A stretch of DNA of 53,047 bases from Flavobacterium sp. (GCF_027531905.1 NZ_JAPZSU010000067.1:1-53047); one strand, 5' to 3'; numbered from the stretch's first letter, positions 35,215 through 45,024 are shown. The notes: generated by a model not told the origin, from the letters alone. Translations and numbers: made by a program.

Positions 35215-36210
35215 ATGAAAAACATGAAAACTACCATTTTTTTTAAATCATTAATAAAAAAAGGATTTGTTCTCTCATTCCTTTTTGCAATCTCTTTGGT
35301 TTATTCTCAATCTGCCCCTAAAAAGAATGACATTACACCCATCGATTCTACTTATTTTGCTAAAGATCGACTGAAAGGAAAAGTTATCATAATTACTGGC
35401 GCAGCAAGAGGAATTGGTCGCGCTACAGCTATTAGAGCTTCCAAAGAAGGAGCTTCAGTGGTAATTGCAGATTGGTTAGAAAAAGAAGGTAATGCGACTG
35501 CCAAAACTATTGAAGCCAATGGAGGAAAAGTATTATTTGTAAAAACAGATATTAGAAGTACTGAGGACTGTAATAGATTGGTGTCTGAAACCATTAAAAA
35601 ATTCGGAAAATTAGACGGAGCAGTATTGAATGCCGGTGTAATGGATGGAATACATTCTGGTGATCCTTTGGATTACGACAAACAAAAAGCTTTATTACCT
35701 TCTGCAGTAGATACAGCTACTGATGAATATTGGGATTTTGTTTTTGATGTAAATGCTACTGGAACTTTCAAATCAATGCGTTCTGTTTTGAAACAATTAC
35801 TTAAAGAAGGAAAAGGAGGCGCGCTAGTAACTGTAGGCTCAATTGCAGGATTAACAGGACTGGCCGGAAATCCCGCCTATGTAGCCAGTAAATATGCTGT
35901 AAATGGATTAACCAAAAGTGCAGCAATTGATTATGCTCCGTATGGAATTCGAGTGAATTCTGTAAATATGGCAGCAACAAAAACACCTATGACTGATAAA
36001 GCCTTCGAATTTGTAAAAGAAGTAAAAAAAAGAGGCATCACAGGAATGGGAGGTGCTAAGACAGAAAGTTTACTCATGTTAAATGACAGCAAGCATAGAA
36101 TGTCAACCTCTTGGGAACAAGCATCAGTGATTTTATTTTTATTATCAGATGAAGCCTCTAATTTGACTGGAGGAACTTACGCAACTGACGGAGGATGGAC
36201 TGCTTACTAA
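35215..36210 (+). CDS. Exported short-chain dehydrogenase/reductase
   Basis: The enzyme domain is a complete classical SDR: cofactor loop TGAARGIG, acidic residue after strand 2 (VVIADW, pointing to NAD(H)), LNAGV, catalytic Ser in TVGSIAG, YVASK (Tyr and Lys), and a C-terminal GGTYATDGGW. Before it lies a Sec-type signal peptide (basic start, then GFVLSFLFAISLVYSQ) and a roughly 20-residue linker. No Met occurs between the signal and the Rossmann fold, so a cytoplasmic form cannot start at ATG. Periplasmic SDRs are unusual, because free NAD(P) is not available there. Two ATGs (35215, 35224) are possible starts. A barrel protein follows 9 bases later. The substrate is unknown. Confidence 0.85.
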   Translation: MKNMKTTIFFKSLIKKGFVLSFLFAISLVYSQSAPKKNDITPIDSTYFAKDRLKGKVIIITGAARGIGRATAIRASKEGASVVIADWLEKEGNATAKTIEANGGKVLFVKTDIRSTEDCNRLVSETIKKFGKLDGAVLNAGVMDGIHSGDPLDYDKQKALLPSAVDTATDEYWDFVFDVNATGTFKSMRSVLKQLLKEGKGGALVTVGSIAGLTGLAGNPAYVASKYAVNGLTKSAAIDYAPYGIRVNSVNMAATKTPMTDKAFEFVKEVKKRGITGMGGAKTESLLMLNDSKHRMSTSWEQASVILFLLSDEASNLTGGTYATDGGWTAY

Positions 36211-36219
36211 TCTAAAAAG

Positions 36220-37935
36220 ATGATGAAAAAAATTGGAATTCTTTTCCTATTCCTCTTTATAGGATTAAATGTAACTTTTGCTCAAGAAAGTGGTAATTTT
36301 TTGGAAGGAGAAAACATTCAGTCAGTTGTTATCGAATTCAAAAATCCTTTGGATGATGATTTAAATCAAAAGAATTTAAATGCAAAAATTGAGCTGCTTT
36401 TCCCTGTTTATCCGCAAACTACCGTAAGAACCATTTTATTGGATGCGTATGCCGCCAAGGTAAAACAATTACCCGAAGTAGCTGATGCGTACTACGAAGT
36501 TAGGCCATCACTTACAGGAGACATCAACGTAACCTTGAAAGTAACCCTAAGCGATACTTTGAAAGACAAACCTTCAAAAAGCGGAGTTTTAGCTGGAGGA
36601 AAAGATTTCCCCTTGTTGTATTTAGATAATAAATCTTTACTAACTACAAAATTTGCTTTGGCAGAAATGCTGTATTCTAACAATAACTCTTGGTATGGAA
36701 GAGATGATGCTATGCTACAAGGAAATCCACTTGTAGATGGCCCTGCCGGAAAAGGATATACTGGTTGGTTTGAAGGCTGGGTTTCAGGAGGAATATACGG
36801 TATCACAACATTGTCGAATAAACGCAATATCTATTTATATGGAGGCGCTAGCTTCATTATGAGCGGAAGTGCTGGAAGGGAATTATTTACGGATGTTTCC
36901 AGAATACATACTGCTTTTGATGATGCTTATGTTGGTTTTTTTGGCACCAAATCTTTTTCAAAAGGAAATCTTTTGAGTTATAATTTTTCTGTTGGAAGGC
37001 AACAATTTACGATAGGTAACGGTTTCATCATTCGAAATACCGCTTCGAATGGTGGAGATAGAGCTGCATTACAACTCAATCCAAGGTGGGCAGCGGATTA
37101 TCTAGGATTGGCAACCATTAAGTACAACAATTTAATGTTGCAAGTATTTCAAATCAATCCCGATGAATTACCCATTATAGATTCAAGAACAGTGATGAAC
37201 GGTTTCAATACGGAATACGGCATTAACTTAGGTCATAAAGTGGGCTTTACCTATTTGAATGTTTCTAGATCAGATTTTGGTTATTATACACCTACGGGTG
37301 ATGTTTTTAGACGCAACGGCCTAAATCTCTATAACATTCGTTATTTTAAAAATTTGACCCAAGGAAATGCTGGGCTTTTAATTAAAACCGAATTGGCTCA
37401 CGAAACCAATTCTAATTTCAAAATGTCTGCTTTTGCTGGCTATGGAGAAATAGGATGGAGTTTTGCCAAAGCCAAAGCGTCACCTACCTTTATCTATCGT
37501 TTTTCATATTTTTCTGGAGACGATCCCACTACTAAAACCTTCGAAAGATGGGATCCATTGTTGACTGGCGGAAATGGTGAAGATTGGGTTTTGGGTGCCA
37601 ATCATTTTAAAATTGTGCAAAACAGCAATTTGATTGCTCATAAAATTCAAGCTAGTTTAAGGGTTAGTAAAAAAGTAGAATTAGTCCCTCAATATTTCTA
37701 TTTCCTAGCAGCCAATAACAACAATGTAGGAGGAAATCCTGCATTAAGCTACATGCCACAAAAAGAATACGGTCAAGAAGTTAATCTAACTTGGAAATAT
37801 TTTCATTCTAGAAAATGGTATTTTCATGGGCATTTTGCACAAACTATTCCCGGTGCTGGAGTAAAGGAAGCATTAGGAGGTGATGCCAAATCTTGGTTTA
37901 GCGCTATGTTATTTTTTAGGTATTCGTTAAATTAA
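36220..37935 (+). CDS. Outer-membrane beta-barrel protein with POTRA-like N-terminal domain
   Basis: Signal peptide MMKKIGILFLFLFIGLNVTFAQ is followed by a roughly 90-residue domain with a beta-alpha-alpha-beta-beta pattern (IQSVVIEFKNPL, TVRTILLDAYAAKVKQL, VRPSLTGDINVTLKVTL) reminiscent of POTRA. The remaining 400 residues show amphipathic strands and end in SAMLFFRYSLN, as expected for a barrel of about 16-18 strands resembling alginate-export-type porins (TFIYRFSYFSGDD, KVELVPQYFYFLAANNNN). I do not recognise the exact family. Tight spacing to the exported SDR and a shared terminator suggest joint work at the cell envelope, perhaps uptake or release of the SDR substrate (inference). Confidence 0.75.
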   Translation: MMKKIGILFLFLFIGLNVTFAQESGNFLEGENIQSVVIEFKNPLDDDLNQKNLNAKIELLFPVYPQTTVRTILLDAYAAKVKQLPEVADAYYEVRPSLTGDINVTLKVTLSDTLKDKPSKSGVLAGGKDFPLLYLDNKSLLTTKFALAEMLYSNNNSWYGRDDAMLQGNPLVDGPAGKGYTGWFEGWVSGGIYGITTLSNKRNIYLYGGASFIMSGSAGRELFTDVSRIHTAFDDAYVGFFGTKSFSKGNLLSYNFSVGRQQFTIGNGFIIRNTASNGGDRAALQLNPRWAADYLGLATIKYNNLMLQVFQINPDELPIIDSRTVMNGFNTEYGINLGHKVGFTYLNVSRSDFGYYTPTGDVFRRNGLNLYNIRYFKNLTQGNAGLLIKTELAHETNSNFKMSAFAGYGEIGWSFAKAKASPTFIYRFSYFSGDDPTTKTFERWDPLLTGGNGEDWVLGANHFKIVQNSNLIAHKIQASLRVSKKVELVPQYFYFLAANNNNVGGNPALSYMPQKEYGQEVNLTWKYFHSRKWYFHGHFAQTIPGAGVKEALGGDAKSWFSAMLFFRYSLN

Positions 37936-37984
37936 AAATTTTAAATTGAATAGCAGAAAATACCTATTTGAATCCATTATAACT

Positions 37985-38035
37985 AACAAGAGGCAAAGTG
38001 TTTTTATTACCTTTGCCTCTTGTTGCTTTATTCAG
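37985..38035 (+). terminator. Terminator of the SDR-barrel cassette
   Basis: AACAAGAGGCAAAG and CTTTGCCTCTTGTT form a perfect 14-bp stem with a 12-base loop; the T-run is interrupted (GCTTTATTCAGTTTTT). Confidence 0.65.
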
Positions 38036-38129
38036 TTTTTCCATTGTTAATGAAATTAGACAAAGTTTCTTTAAAAAAAGTAACAAAATCAAAAGATTGG
38101 TCATAAAAAAATATTAGAATCATCTATTT

Positions 38130-39242
38130 ATGAAATACTACATCATTGCAGGAGAAGCCTCAGGAGATTTGCATGGGTCCAACTTGATGAAATCTATTTA
38201 TCAAGAAGATTCAACTGCTGAAATTCGTTTTTGGGGTGGCGATTTAATGCAAAAAGTGGGTGGGACTTTAGTAAAACACTACCGCGATTTAGCATTTATG
38301 GGATTTGCAGAAGTGGTAATGAATCTAAAAACCATTCTCAACAACATCAAAATATGCAAAACGGATATTTTGGCTTTCCAACCTGATGTTATCGTTTTTA
38401 TTGATTATCCTGGTTTTAATTTGAGAATTGCCAAGTGGTCAAAAGCCTTAGGTTTTAAAAATCACTATTATATTTCCCCACAAATTTGGGCTTGGAAAGA
38501 AAGTAGAATCAAAGAAATCAAACGAGATATTGACAAAATGTATGTGATTCTTCCGTTTGAAAAAACCTTTTACGAAGACAAGCATCATTTTCCTGTTTCC
38601 TTTGTAGGTCACCCGCTTATTGATGCCATACAAGCACATCCGTTAGTGGATGATGCTACTTTTAGAAAAGAGAACCAATTGAACGATTTGCCAATTATTG
38701 CTTTATTACCAGGAAGCCGTAAACAAGAAATCACCAAAATGCTGAGTGTTATGCTAAGCGTAGCCGATGATTTTAAAGAATATCAATTTGTAATCGCTGG
38801 TGCGCCAAGTCAGGAGTATTCATTTTACCAACAATTCATTACTTCAGATAACATTAAATTTTTATCGAACAAAACCTATGATTTGTTGCAACACGCTACT
38901 GCAGCCCTTGTTACTTCTGGAACAGCAACACTTGAAACGGCATTGTTCAAAGTACCTGAAGTGGTTTGCTACAAAGGAAATTGGATTTCGTATCAGATAG
39001 CTAAAAGAATCATTACCTTAAAATACATTTCACTGGTCAACTTGATTATGGACAAAGAAGTAGTTACCGAGTTGATTCAAGACGATTGTTCTACCCAAAG
39101 AATTAAAACAGAATTACAAAAAATTCTATATCCTGAGCATCGAAAAGTTGTACTAGAAAACTATACTCTACTTGAAAAAAAATTAGGCGGTAAAGGAGCA
39201 AGCAGTACCACCGCAAAATTAATTGTAGCCGATTTAAAATAA
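38130..39242 (+). CDS. lpxB: Lipid-A-disaccharide synthase
   Basis: This GT19 glycosyltransferase joins UDP-diacylglucosamine and lipid X on the cytoplasmic face of the inner membrane. The 370 residues have the family start YYIIAGEASGDLHGSNLM, VIVFIDYPGFNLRIAKW, the hallmark HYYISPQIWAWKESRIKEI, VGHPLID, LLPGSRKQEI and TSGTATLETAL. Start and length are typical. No clear promoter is seen after the preceding terminator. Confidence 0.96.
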   Translation: MKYYIIAGEASGDLHGSNLMKSIYQEDSTAEIRFWGGDLMQKVGGTLVKHYRDLAFMGFAEVVMNLKTILNNIKICKTDILAFQPDVIVFIDYPGFNLRIAKWSKALGFKNHYYISPQIWAWKESRIKEIKRDIDKMYVILPFEKTFYEDKHHFPVSFVGHPLIDAIQAHPLVDDATFRKENQLNDLPIIALLPGSRKQEITKMLSVMLSVADDFKEYQFVIAGAPSQEYSFYQQFITSDNIKFLSNKTYDLLQHATAALVTSGTATLETALFKVPEVVCYKGNWISYQIAKRIITLKYISLVNLIMDKEVVTELIQDDCSTQRIKTELQKILYPEHRKVVLENYTLLEKKLGGKGASSTTAKLIVADLK

Positions 39243-39262
39243 TTTAAATAAACACCATTTCT

Positions 39263-39284
39263 TACTAAAATTTGTATTTTAGTA
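39263..39284. other. Hairpin at the comEC start
   Basis: TACTAAAAT and ATTTTAGTA form a perfect 9-bp stem with a TTGT loop ending 2 bases before the comEC ATG. It could mask translation initiation; the A/T-only stem is weak. Confidence 0.3.
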
Positions 39285-39286
39285 GA

Positions 39287-41326
39287 ATGAATGTGTTACA
39301 ATTCCCACTTATTAAAATTACGATTGGATTTATAATAGGCCTAATTACAGCTTATTATACAACCTTATCCATCGAATTAACTATTCTATTTGCTGTAATT
39401 GCGCTACTGAATTTACTGGCGGCTTATTGGTATGTTCAAAAGAAGAATAGCCACAGTCTGTATTTTGAAGGTTCTTCACTATTTGCATACTTCACACTTG
39501 GACTCCTTGTTCTGGCCCTACATACAGAAAGTAATCATAAAAATAGTTACACCAATTATCCTGAAGCCTTTCAAAAAAGAAATTGGATAGAGTTCATCAT
39601 TAGAGAAAAACTCAGGGATTCCAATCAAAACTATCGCTATGTAGCCTTGATTCAAAGTATAAACCATCAACATAAAAGTGGCAAAATCGTTCTAAATATT
39701 CCTAGAAATTCTGGTATAATGCCTTTGAAAATAGGAAATCAGATACGCTGTTCTATTCAATTGATAAAAACTGAAAAACCTAAAAACCCCAATCAATTTG
39801 ATTACTCGGCTTATCTCAAAAACAAGCAGATTTACGCTCAAGCCTATGTAAATCAAGAAGCTATTTTTTATCATAAAACGCTATCAAAAGACATTTGGTA
39901 CTATACCTCGAAATTGAGAACAACCATTGTAACTCATTTAGAAGAAAGTGGTTTTGACAAAAAAGCATTGCCAGTAGCGATGGCATTACTATTGGGACAA
40001 CAACAAGATGTTGACCCAAACATTACGAAAGACTATCAATATGCAGGTGCAGTCCATATTTTATCTGTTTCTGGGCTTCATATAGGTTGCATTGTACTAT
40101 TCATAAATTTTTTACTTAATCCCATTCCCAACAACAAGAAAGGACGTTTTATTAAATTATTACTTTCATTAATCACCTTAGCCTTGTTTGGAGTTTTGGC
40201 AGGATTGGCTCCATCGGTTGTGCGTTCTATTACAATGTTTTCTTTTGTTGCCGTTGGACATTATTGGAGACGAAGCACCAATATCTATCATACTCTAGTT
40301 GTTTCAATATTTTTAATACTATTGTTTCAACCCTATTTCTTATTCGATGTAGGCTTTCAATTGAGTTATGCGGCTTTGTTTTTTATTGTTTGGTTGCAAC
40401 CAGTATTGTCAAATTATTGGACACCAAAAAACAGAATTTTAAAATTCTTCTGGGACATAATAACCGTTTCATTTGCTGCTCAAATTGGAACTTTACCGAT
40501 GAGTCTCTATTATTTTCATCAATTCCCTGGATTATTTTTTGTAACCAATTTATTAGTACTGCCGCTAGTAAGTGTCATTATGCTTCTTGGAGTGATGGTG
40601 ATGACAATAGCCACTTTCACATCCTTACCCATTTGGTGTATCAAACCTTTAGAATGGGGTATTTCATTAATGAATTCAATCATTCATTGGGTCGCTTCGT
40701 TTGAAAGTTTCATTTTCACCAATATTCCGAGTACATTTTACTTAATGATTGCCTCCTACTTTTTTCTAATTGCGCTTGTTTTATGGTGGAAGAAAAACTC
40801 TTTTACTAGAATTACTTTCTTCTTCTCATCAATAATCATTTTTCAACTGGTTCTAATCAAAAACAAACTAGACTATGGCAGCAGTAAGGAGTGGGTCGTA
40901 CTGAATGCCTCAAGAAAAACCATTATTTGCCAACGAATAGGAAATGAAATAGAAGTCATTTCGAATGCTATTCCAAATTCAGAAATTCTGAAGAATACCG
41001 TTTTGCAAAATTATGCAACTGGAACATTTAGTGCGATTACAAAACAAAGTCCTTTAAAAAACTTGGCTTATTTTAACGGAAATCACATTCTTATTTTAGA
41101 CAGTAGCAGCGTATATTTTCCAAATAAAGCAACAGATGTTTTACTACTAACAGCATCACCAAAAGTAAATTTAGAGCGCGTCATAAAAAACAATACACCA
41201 AAGATGGTCGTGGCAGATGCTTCTAATTACAAATCATTGATAACCTTATGGGAACGAACCTGTGATCAACAAAAAATCCCTTTCCACTCAACTCGTGAAA
41301 AGGGATATTTTTACATTAAAGAGTAA
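39287..41326 (+). CDS. comEC: ComEC/Rec2-type DNA-uptake channel
   Basis: This inner-membrane channel carries incoming single-stranded DNA during transformation. The 679 residues contain N-terminal membrane segments, a DUF4131 region (about 100-190, OB-like strands such as GKIVLNIPRNSG and GNQIRCSIQLIK), and the Competence domain (VAMALLLGQQQDVDP, YAGAVHILSVSGLHIG, FGVLAGLAPSVVRSITMF, LFDVGFQLSYAALFFIVWL). The last 150 residues occupy the place of the metallo-hydrolase domain but show no HxHxDH. The ATG at 39287 is preferred over the TTG at 39272. It follows lpxB by 44 bases. Confidence 0.92.
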   Translation: MNVLQFPLIKITIGFIIGLITAYYTTLSIELTILFAVIALLNLLAAYWYVQKKNSHSLYFEGSSLFAYFTLGLLVLALHTESNHKNSYTNYPEAFQKRNWIEFIIREKLRDSNQNYRYVALIQSINHQHKSGKIVLNIPRNSGIMPLKIGNQIRCSIQLIKTEKPKNPNQFDYSAYLKNKQIYAQAYVNQEAIFYHKTLSKDIWYYTSKLRTTIVTHLEESGFDKKALPVAMALLLGQQQDVDPNITKDYQYAGAVHILSVSGLHIGCIVLFINFLLNPIPNNKKGRFIKLLLSLITLALFGVLAGLAPSVVRSITMFSFVAVGHYWRRSTNIYHTLVVSIFLILLFQPYFLFDVGFQLSYAALFFIVWLQPVLSNYWTPKNRILKFFWDIITVSFAAQIGTLPMSLYYFHQFPGLFFVTNLLVLPLVSVIMLLGVMVMTIATFTSLPIWCIKPLEWGISLMNSIIHWVASFESFIFTNIPSTFYLMIASYFFLIALVLWWKKNSFTRITFFFSSIIIFQLVLIKNKLDYGSSKEWVVLNASRKTIICQRIGNEIEVISNAIPNSEILKNTVLQNYATGTFSAITKQSPLKNLAYFNGNHILILDSSSVYFPNKATDVLLLTASPKVNLERVIKNNTPKMVVADASNYKSLITLWERTCDQQKIPFHSTREKGYFYIKE

Positions 41327-41338
41327 TTATCTAAAAAA

Positions 41339-41806
41339 CTATTTTTTCTTTTGCGCTAAAAAACCATTGGCTACAGCCAACCAAGCGGATGGACCACCAG
41401 CTACATAGCCTGTGCTTCCTAAGCCTTGAAAATTAGTTTTACCATTTTTTGTTACCCCTTTGGCAAAATGAATCGTAGGATAGCCTTGAACTCCGAAGGC
41501 TTGTTGCAATTCCTCATTTTGCTTTCTAATCTCGGCAGTTTGGTATTGTTTTCGAGGATAATCAAGCTCTACTAAAATCACATTATCTTTGGCCCATTTA
41601 GCAAACTCTGGCGTTTTCAATACCTCTTTTTGCAAACGAATGCACCATCCACACCAATCACTTCCTGTAAAAAATAACAAAAGAGGTTTATTTTCTTTAT
41701 TTCCTACCTTAATGGCTTCATTTACATTAGTAAACCATTTTAGTTCTTGCGCTTGCCCTTCGATTACACAAAATGTAAACAAAAGAAATACAATTATTTT
41801 TCTCAT
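41339..41806 (-). CDS. Periplasmic thioredoxin-like protein (CGWC)
   Basis: 155 residues: signal peptide MRKIIVFLLFTFCVIEGQAQ, then a thioredoxin fold of the Thioredoxin_7/DUF255 kind with PLLLFFTGSDWCGWCIRLQ and a cis-Pro loop (GVQGYPTIHF). The redox-active pair is C51/C54. It may reduce or isomerise disulphides in exported proteins. Its own -7 box at 41827-41834 separates it from the peptide-transport cluster upstream. Confidence 0.88.
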   Translation of the reverse strand: MRKIIVFLLFTFCVIEGQAQELKWFTNVNEAIKVGNKENKPLLLFFTGSDWCGWCIRLQKEVLKTPEFAKWAKDNVILVELDYPRKQYQTAEIRKQNEELQQAFGVQGYPTIHFAKGVTKNGKTNFQGLGSTGYVAGGPSAWLAVANGFLAQKKK

Positions 41807-41826
41807 ATGTGTTATTGATTTTTTGA

Positions 41827-41834
41827 CAAATGTA
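41827..41834 (-). promoter_or_regulatory. -7 box (TACATTTG) of the thioredoxin-like gene
   Basis: Exact TAnnTTTG on the minus strand, 20 bases before the start codon, in the 55-base gap after the third transporter gene. Confidence 0.5.
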
Positions 41835-41861
41835 TATAAAATTCTAACGTTTAATTGTTGG

Positions 41862-43346
41862 CTACTTTACTTCTTGCATTAATTTTCTAACCAATGGCGA
41901 AAGTAAAATCAAAACCACACCAGCAATTAAGGCATAAATAGCCAATTGTAAATAACCATCTGTAAAAGATTGTAATTTAGACATTAGTGAAGTTCCAGTA
42001 TTAGACATAGAAATTTCAGCACCTAATTTTCCAGCAAACAATTGTCCAAATGCGCTTGCCAAAAACCACAAGCCCATCATCATTCCAAACAATCTTTTTG
42101 GAGATAACTTAGTGATAATTGACATTCCAATAGGGCCTAAACAAAGTTCCCCCAGGGTAGTAACTAAATAAGCTAGAGTAAATAAATTCAATGAAGTAAT
42201 TCCCTTATCATTTGCAAAAAACTTAGTATAATAAAAAATAAAAAAAGAGGCAGACAAAAATAAAAAACCAATACCAAATTTTATCAAAGTATTTGGCTCT
42301 ATCCTTCTTTTGGCTAACCAAAGCCACAACAATCCAACCAAAGGACTAAAAACAACAACAAATAATGTATTTGAACTATTATTAACTGCATTAGGGTCAA
42401 CGGTAAAACCTAACAAATCATAATCCAAATTATCTTTTGCGAACAAGGATAAAGAACCACCACTTTGTTCATAAATTGCATTAAAAACCAAATAAAAGAA
42501 AATAAAAACAAAAGCAGCAATCATCTTTTTTTGCATCTTATGATCCCCTAACTTAATCACTTCGTAAACAAAATAAACTACTGCAATTATGCCTATTGTA
42601 TACATAAAATAATCTGTGAAATCTGTGTTCTTAACCATAATAAAAATAAATGGTATGCTTAATAACGAAATTAAATAAACACAAACTTCTCTAAATTTTC
42701 TTTTACTTGGCGCTAAATGTAACAATGGGGAGTCCCCAATAGGCCCCAAATGCTTTTTGGTAAATAAAAAAGTTATCAATCCAAAAGCCATTACAATTGC
42801 AGCCGAAAGAAAACACAAGGGCCAAGAATAATATTTACCAAGATATATACATATAATTCCTCCAAAAAAACCTCCAATATTAATACCTGCATAAAACATT
42901 CCATATCCAGCATCTCTTCTATTATCTTTTTCATGATAAAGCTCTCCAACCATGGATGAAATATTAGGTTTAAAAAAGCCAGTACCAATAATTGAAAATG
43001 CCAACCCATAATAAAACAATTGTTGAGGAGCCAAAGCAATAAGCAAATTCCCCAAAATCATAACAATTCCACCAAAGAATAATGATTTTCTAAATCCTAA
43101 AATTTTATCGGCAAAAACACCTCCAATAAAGGTAAACGCATACACAAAAGCCTGAATAGCACCGTATTGCAAGCTAGCTGCTGCATCTTTAAGCAAAAGC
43201 TGATCGACCATGAAAAAAGTTAAAACTCCACGCATTCCATAAAAACAAAAGCGCTCCCACATCTCAACTGTAAACAAATACCACAATTGTTTTGGGTATT
43301 TCCCTTTAAAATTCTGAATTTGTTCTAATGTTATATTTGATTCCAT
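41862..43346 (-). CDS. POT-family proton:oligopeptide symporter (third in cluster)
   Basis: The 494-residue major-facilitator protein imports di- and tripeptides with protons. The POT signature ExxER is in VEMWERFCFYGMRGVLTFFM, and the second signature is in GTGFFKPNISSMVGELY...GYGMFYAGINIGGFFG. Late motif GELCLGPIGMSIITKLSPKR is present. About 14 segments fit the bacterial POT pattern. It starts 9 bases after the middle transporter gene and must be cotranscribed with it. Confidence 0.93.
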   Translation of the reverse strand: MESNITLEQIQNFKGKYPKQLWYLFTVEMWERFCFYGMRGVLTFFMVDQLLLKDAAASLQYGAIQAFVYAFTFIGGVFADKILGFRKSLFFGGIVMILGNLLIALAPQQLFYYGLAFSIIGTGFFKPNISSMVGELYHEKDNRRDAGYGMFYAGINIGGFFGGIICIYLGKYYSWPLCFLSAAIVMAFGLITFLFTKKHLGPIGDSPLLHLAPSKRKFREVCVYLISLLSIPFIFIMVKNTDFTDYFMYTIGIIAVVYFVYEVIKLGDHKMQKKMIAAFVFIFFYLVFNAIYEQSGGSLSLFAKDNLDYDLLGFTVDPNAVNNSSNTLFVVVFSPLVGLLWLWLAKRRIEPNTLIKFGIGFLFLSASFFIFYYTKFFANDKGITSLNLFTLAYLVTTLGELCLGPIGMSIITKLSPKRLFGMMMGLWFLASAFGQLFAGKLGAEISMSNTGTSLMSKLQSFTDGYLQLAIYALIAGVVLILLSPLVRKLMQEVK

Positions 43347-43355
43347 TTACTTAAT

Positions 43356-45014
43356 TTAATTAATTCCTTTTTCTTTCATCACCTTATTCAATTCTTTTAC
43401 CAAAGCAAACATCAGTAATGTTGCAAAAATTAAAAGACTAAAATTAATCCAGAAAAAATTAGCTTTGTTTTCATAAGAATCCCACATACTGGCCAAAACG
43501 CCGCTTAATTTGTTACCGATTGAAGTGGCCAAAAACCAACCACCCATCATCAAAGAGGTGATGTTTTTTGGACTTAATTTTGAGACCACAGATAATCCCA
43601 TCGGACTTAAGAATAATTCACCAATAGTAATTACCCCATAATTGGCCACCAACCACCATACGGAAACTTTTTCTGCGCCATTATTACCAATATGAACCGC
43701 AGCCACCATAACCAAGACCGATAAAGCTGAAATCAACAATCCAAAAGCAATTTTGGTAGGTGTTGAGGGTTCCTTTTTTCTGCTTCGCAAAAAAGTAAAA
43801 AACGCCACTACCAAAGGCGTCAAAAGAATTACCCAACCTGGATTAATCGATTGGCTCAAGTTTGCCGACCAAGTATAGATTTTACTTTCTTCTTTAGGCA
43901 ATTTTTCTTTGGCTACATTTCTAAAATACAAAGGATAATCCACCACTTTGATGACTTTTCCATCTTCTTTCTGAATTCTAAATGCTGCATCATACAAGGC
44001 AACAGAATCTTTCTTATAAGTCAACGTATCAGTAAGCACCAACTTTGAACCAATTTGTTGTGTCACACCTGTTAATTCTCTATCAGTATATTTATCGCCC
44101 CAATTGTTGAGTGCAGAACCATTCAATTTAAAAACCGCCCAAAATAAAATCACCACTGCGAAAATTGAAAGCAAAGCCCCAATAGGTCGTTTATCTTCTA
44201 CCTTAGCTTTAAAGTAAAGGCTTCCGTAAAAGAAAATCACTGGAATACAAGCGAACACAAAAGCATCGGTACTATCCGAACCAAAAATGGAACTGTCTAG
44301 GTTACTATCCGAAGTAATTCCTTTGATTAACCAACCAATCACTCCAAAAATCAACGAAGGCACTAAAATAAAAAGAACAATTTTGTAAAAAGGCATATCC
44401 CCTTCTTGAACTCCTTTCTTTTCGGTTTTATCCCCATAATGTTTGGTGCCCAACATAAATACCAAAACACCAATAAACATCCCCACACCAGCAGCCATAA
44501 AAGCTTCTTGCCAACCAAAAAGAATTTTTAGTGCCGCACCGAAGAAATTACAAATGAAAGCCCCAACATTGATTCCCATATAGAAAATGTTGTACCCTTC
44601 ATCTTTTCGGTCTTTGTATTGCTCATCGTTATAGAAATTCCCCAATAAGGTAGAGATATTGGGTTTAAAGAAACCATTCCCAACAATGACCAACGTCATC
44701 GCAGTATACAACATTGGAATGCTGTGCACTCCCATAATTAGATATCCCACTCCCATCATTAATCCACCAATTATAATGGATTTTTTATAACCCAAATAAC
44801 GGTCAGCAATTAATCCACCAATAAAAGGGGTTAAGAATACCAAAGCGATAAATGTTCCATACAAATCCGACGCTTCTTTTTCGGTCATTGAAAATCCAGC
44901 TTCTACATCTTTAAGATAAAGCGTAAAAATTCCAATCATTAAATAATAACCGAAACGTTCCCACATTTCAGACAAAAACAAATAAGGTAGAGCTTTAGGA
45001 TGATTTTTCCACAT
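43356..45014 (-). CDS. POT-family peptide transporter with periplasmic insertion (second in cluster)
   Basis: 552 residues. ExxER is present in LSEMWERFGYYLMIG, but the GMR that follows in its neighbours reads LMI. GNGFFKPNISTLLGNFYND, MGINVGAFICNFFG and GELFLSPMGLSVVSKLSPKN identify the family. Between late segments lies an extra polar insertion of about 85 residues (NNWGDKYTDRELTGVTQQIG onward to SQSINPGW), absent from the third protein and probably outside the membrane. This suggests a divergent substrate range. A terminator hairpin lies just upstream of the gene. Confidence 0.92.
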   Translation of the reverse strand: MWKNHPKALPYLFLSEMWERFGYYLMIGIFTLYLKDVEAGFSMTEKEASDLYGTFIALVFLTPFIGGLIADRYLGYKKSIIIGGLMMGVGYLIMGVHSIPMLYTAMTLVIVGNGFFKPNISTLLGNFYNDEQYKDRKDEGYNIFYMGINVGAFICNFFGAALKILFGWQEAFMAAGVGMFIGVLVFMLGTKHYGDKTEKKGVQEGDMPFYKIVLFILVPSLIFGVIGWLIKGITSDSNLDSSIFGSDSTDAFVFACIPVIFFYGSLYFKAKVEDKRPIGALLSIFAVVILFWAVFKLNGSALNNWGDKYTDRELTGVTQQIGSKLVLTDTLTYKKDSVALYDAAFRIQKEDGKVIKVVDYPLYFRNVAKEKLPKEESKIYTWSANLSQSINPGWVILLTPLVVAFFTFLRSRKKEPSTPTKIAFGLLISALSVLVMVAAVHIGNNGAEKVSVWWLVANYGVITIGELFLSPMGLSVVSKLSPKNITSLMMGGWFLATSIGNKLSGVLASMWDSYENKANFFWINFSLLIFATLLMFALVKELNKVMKEKGIN

Positions 45015-45024
45015 AGAAAATAGT

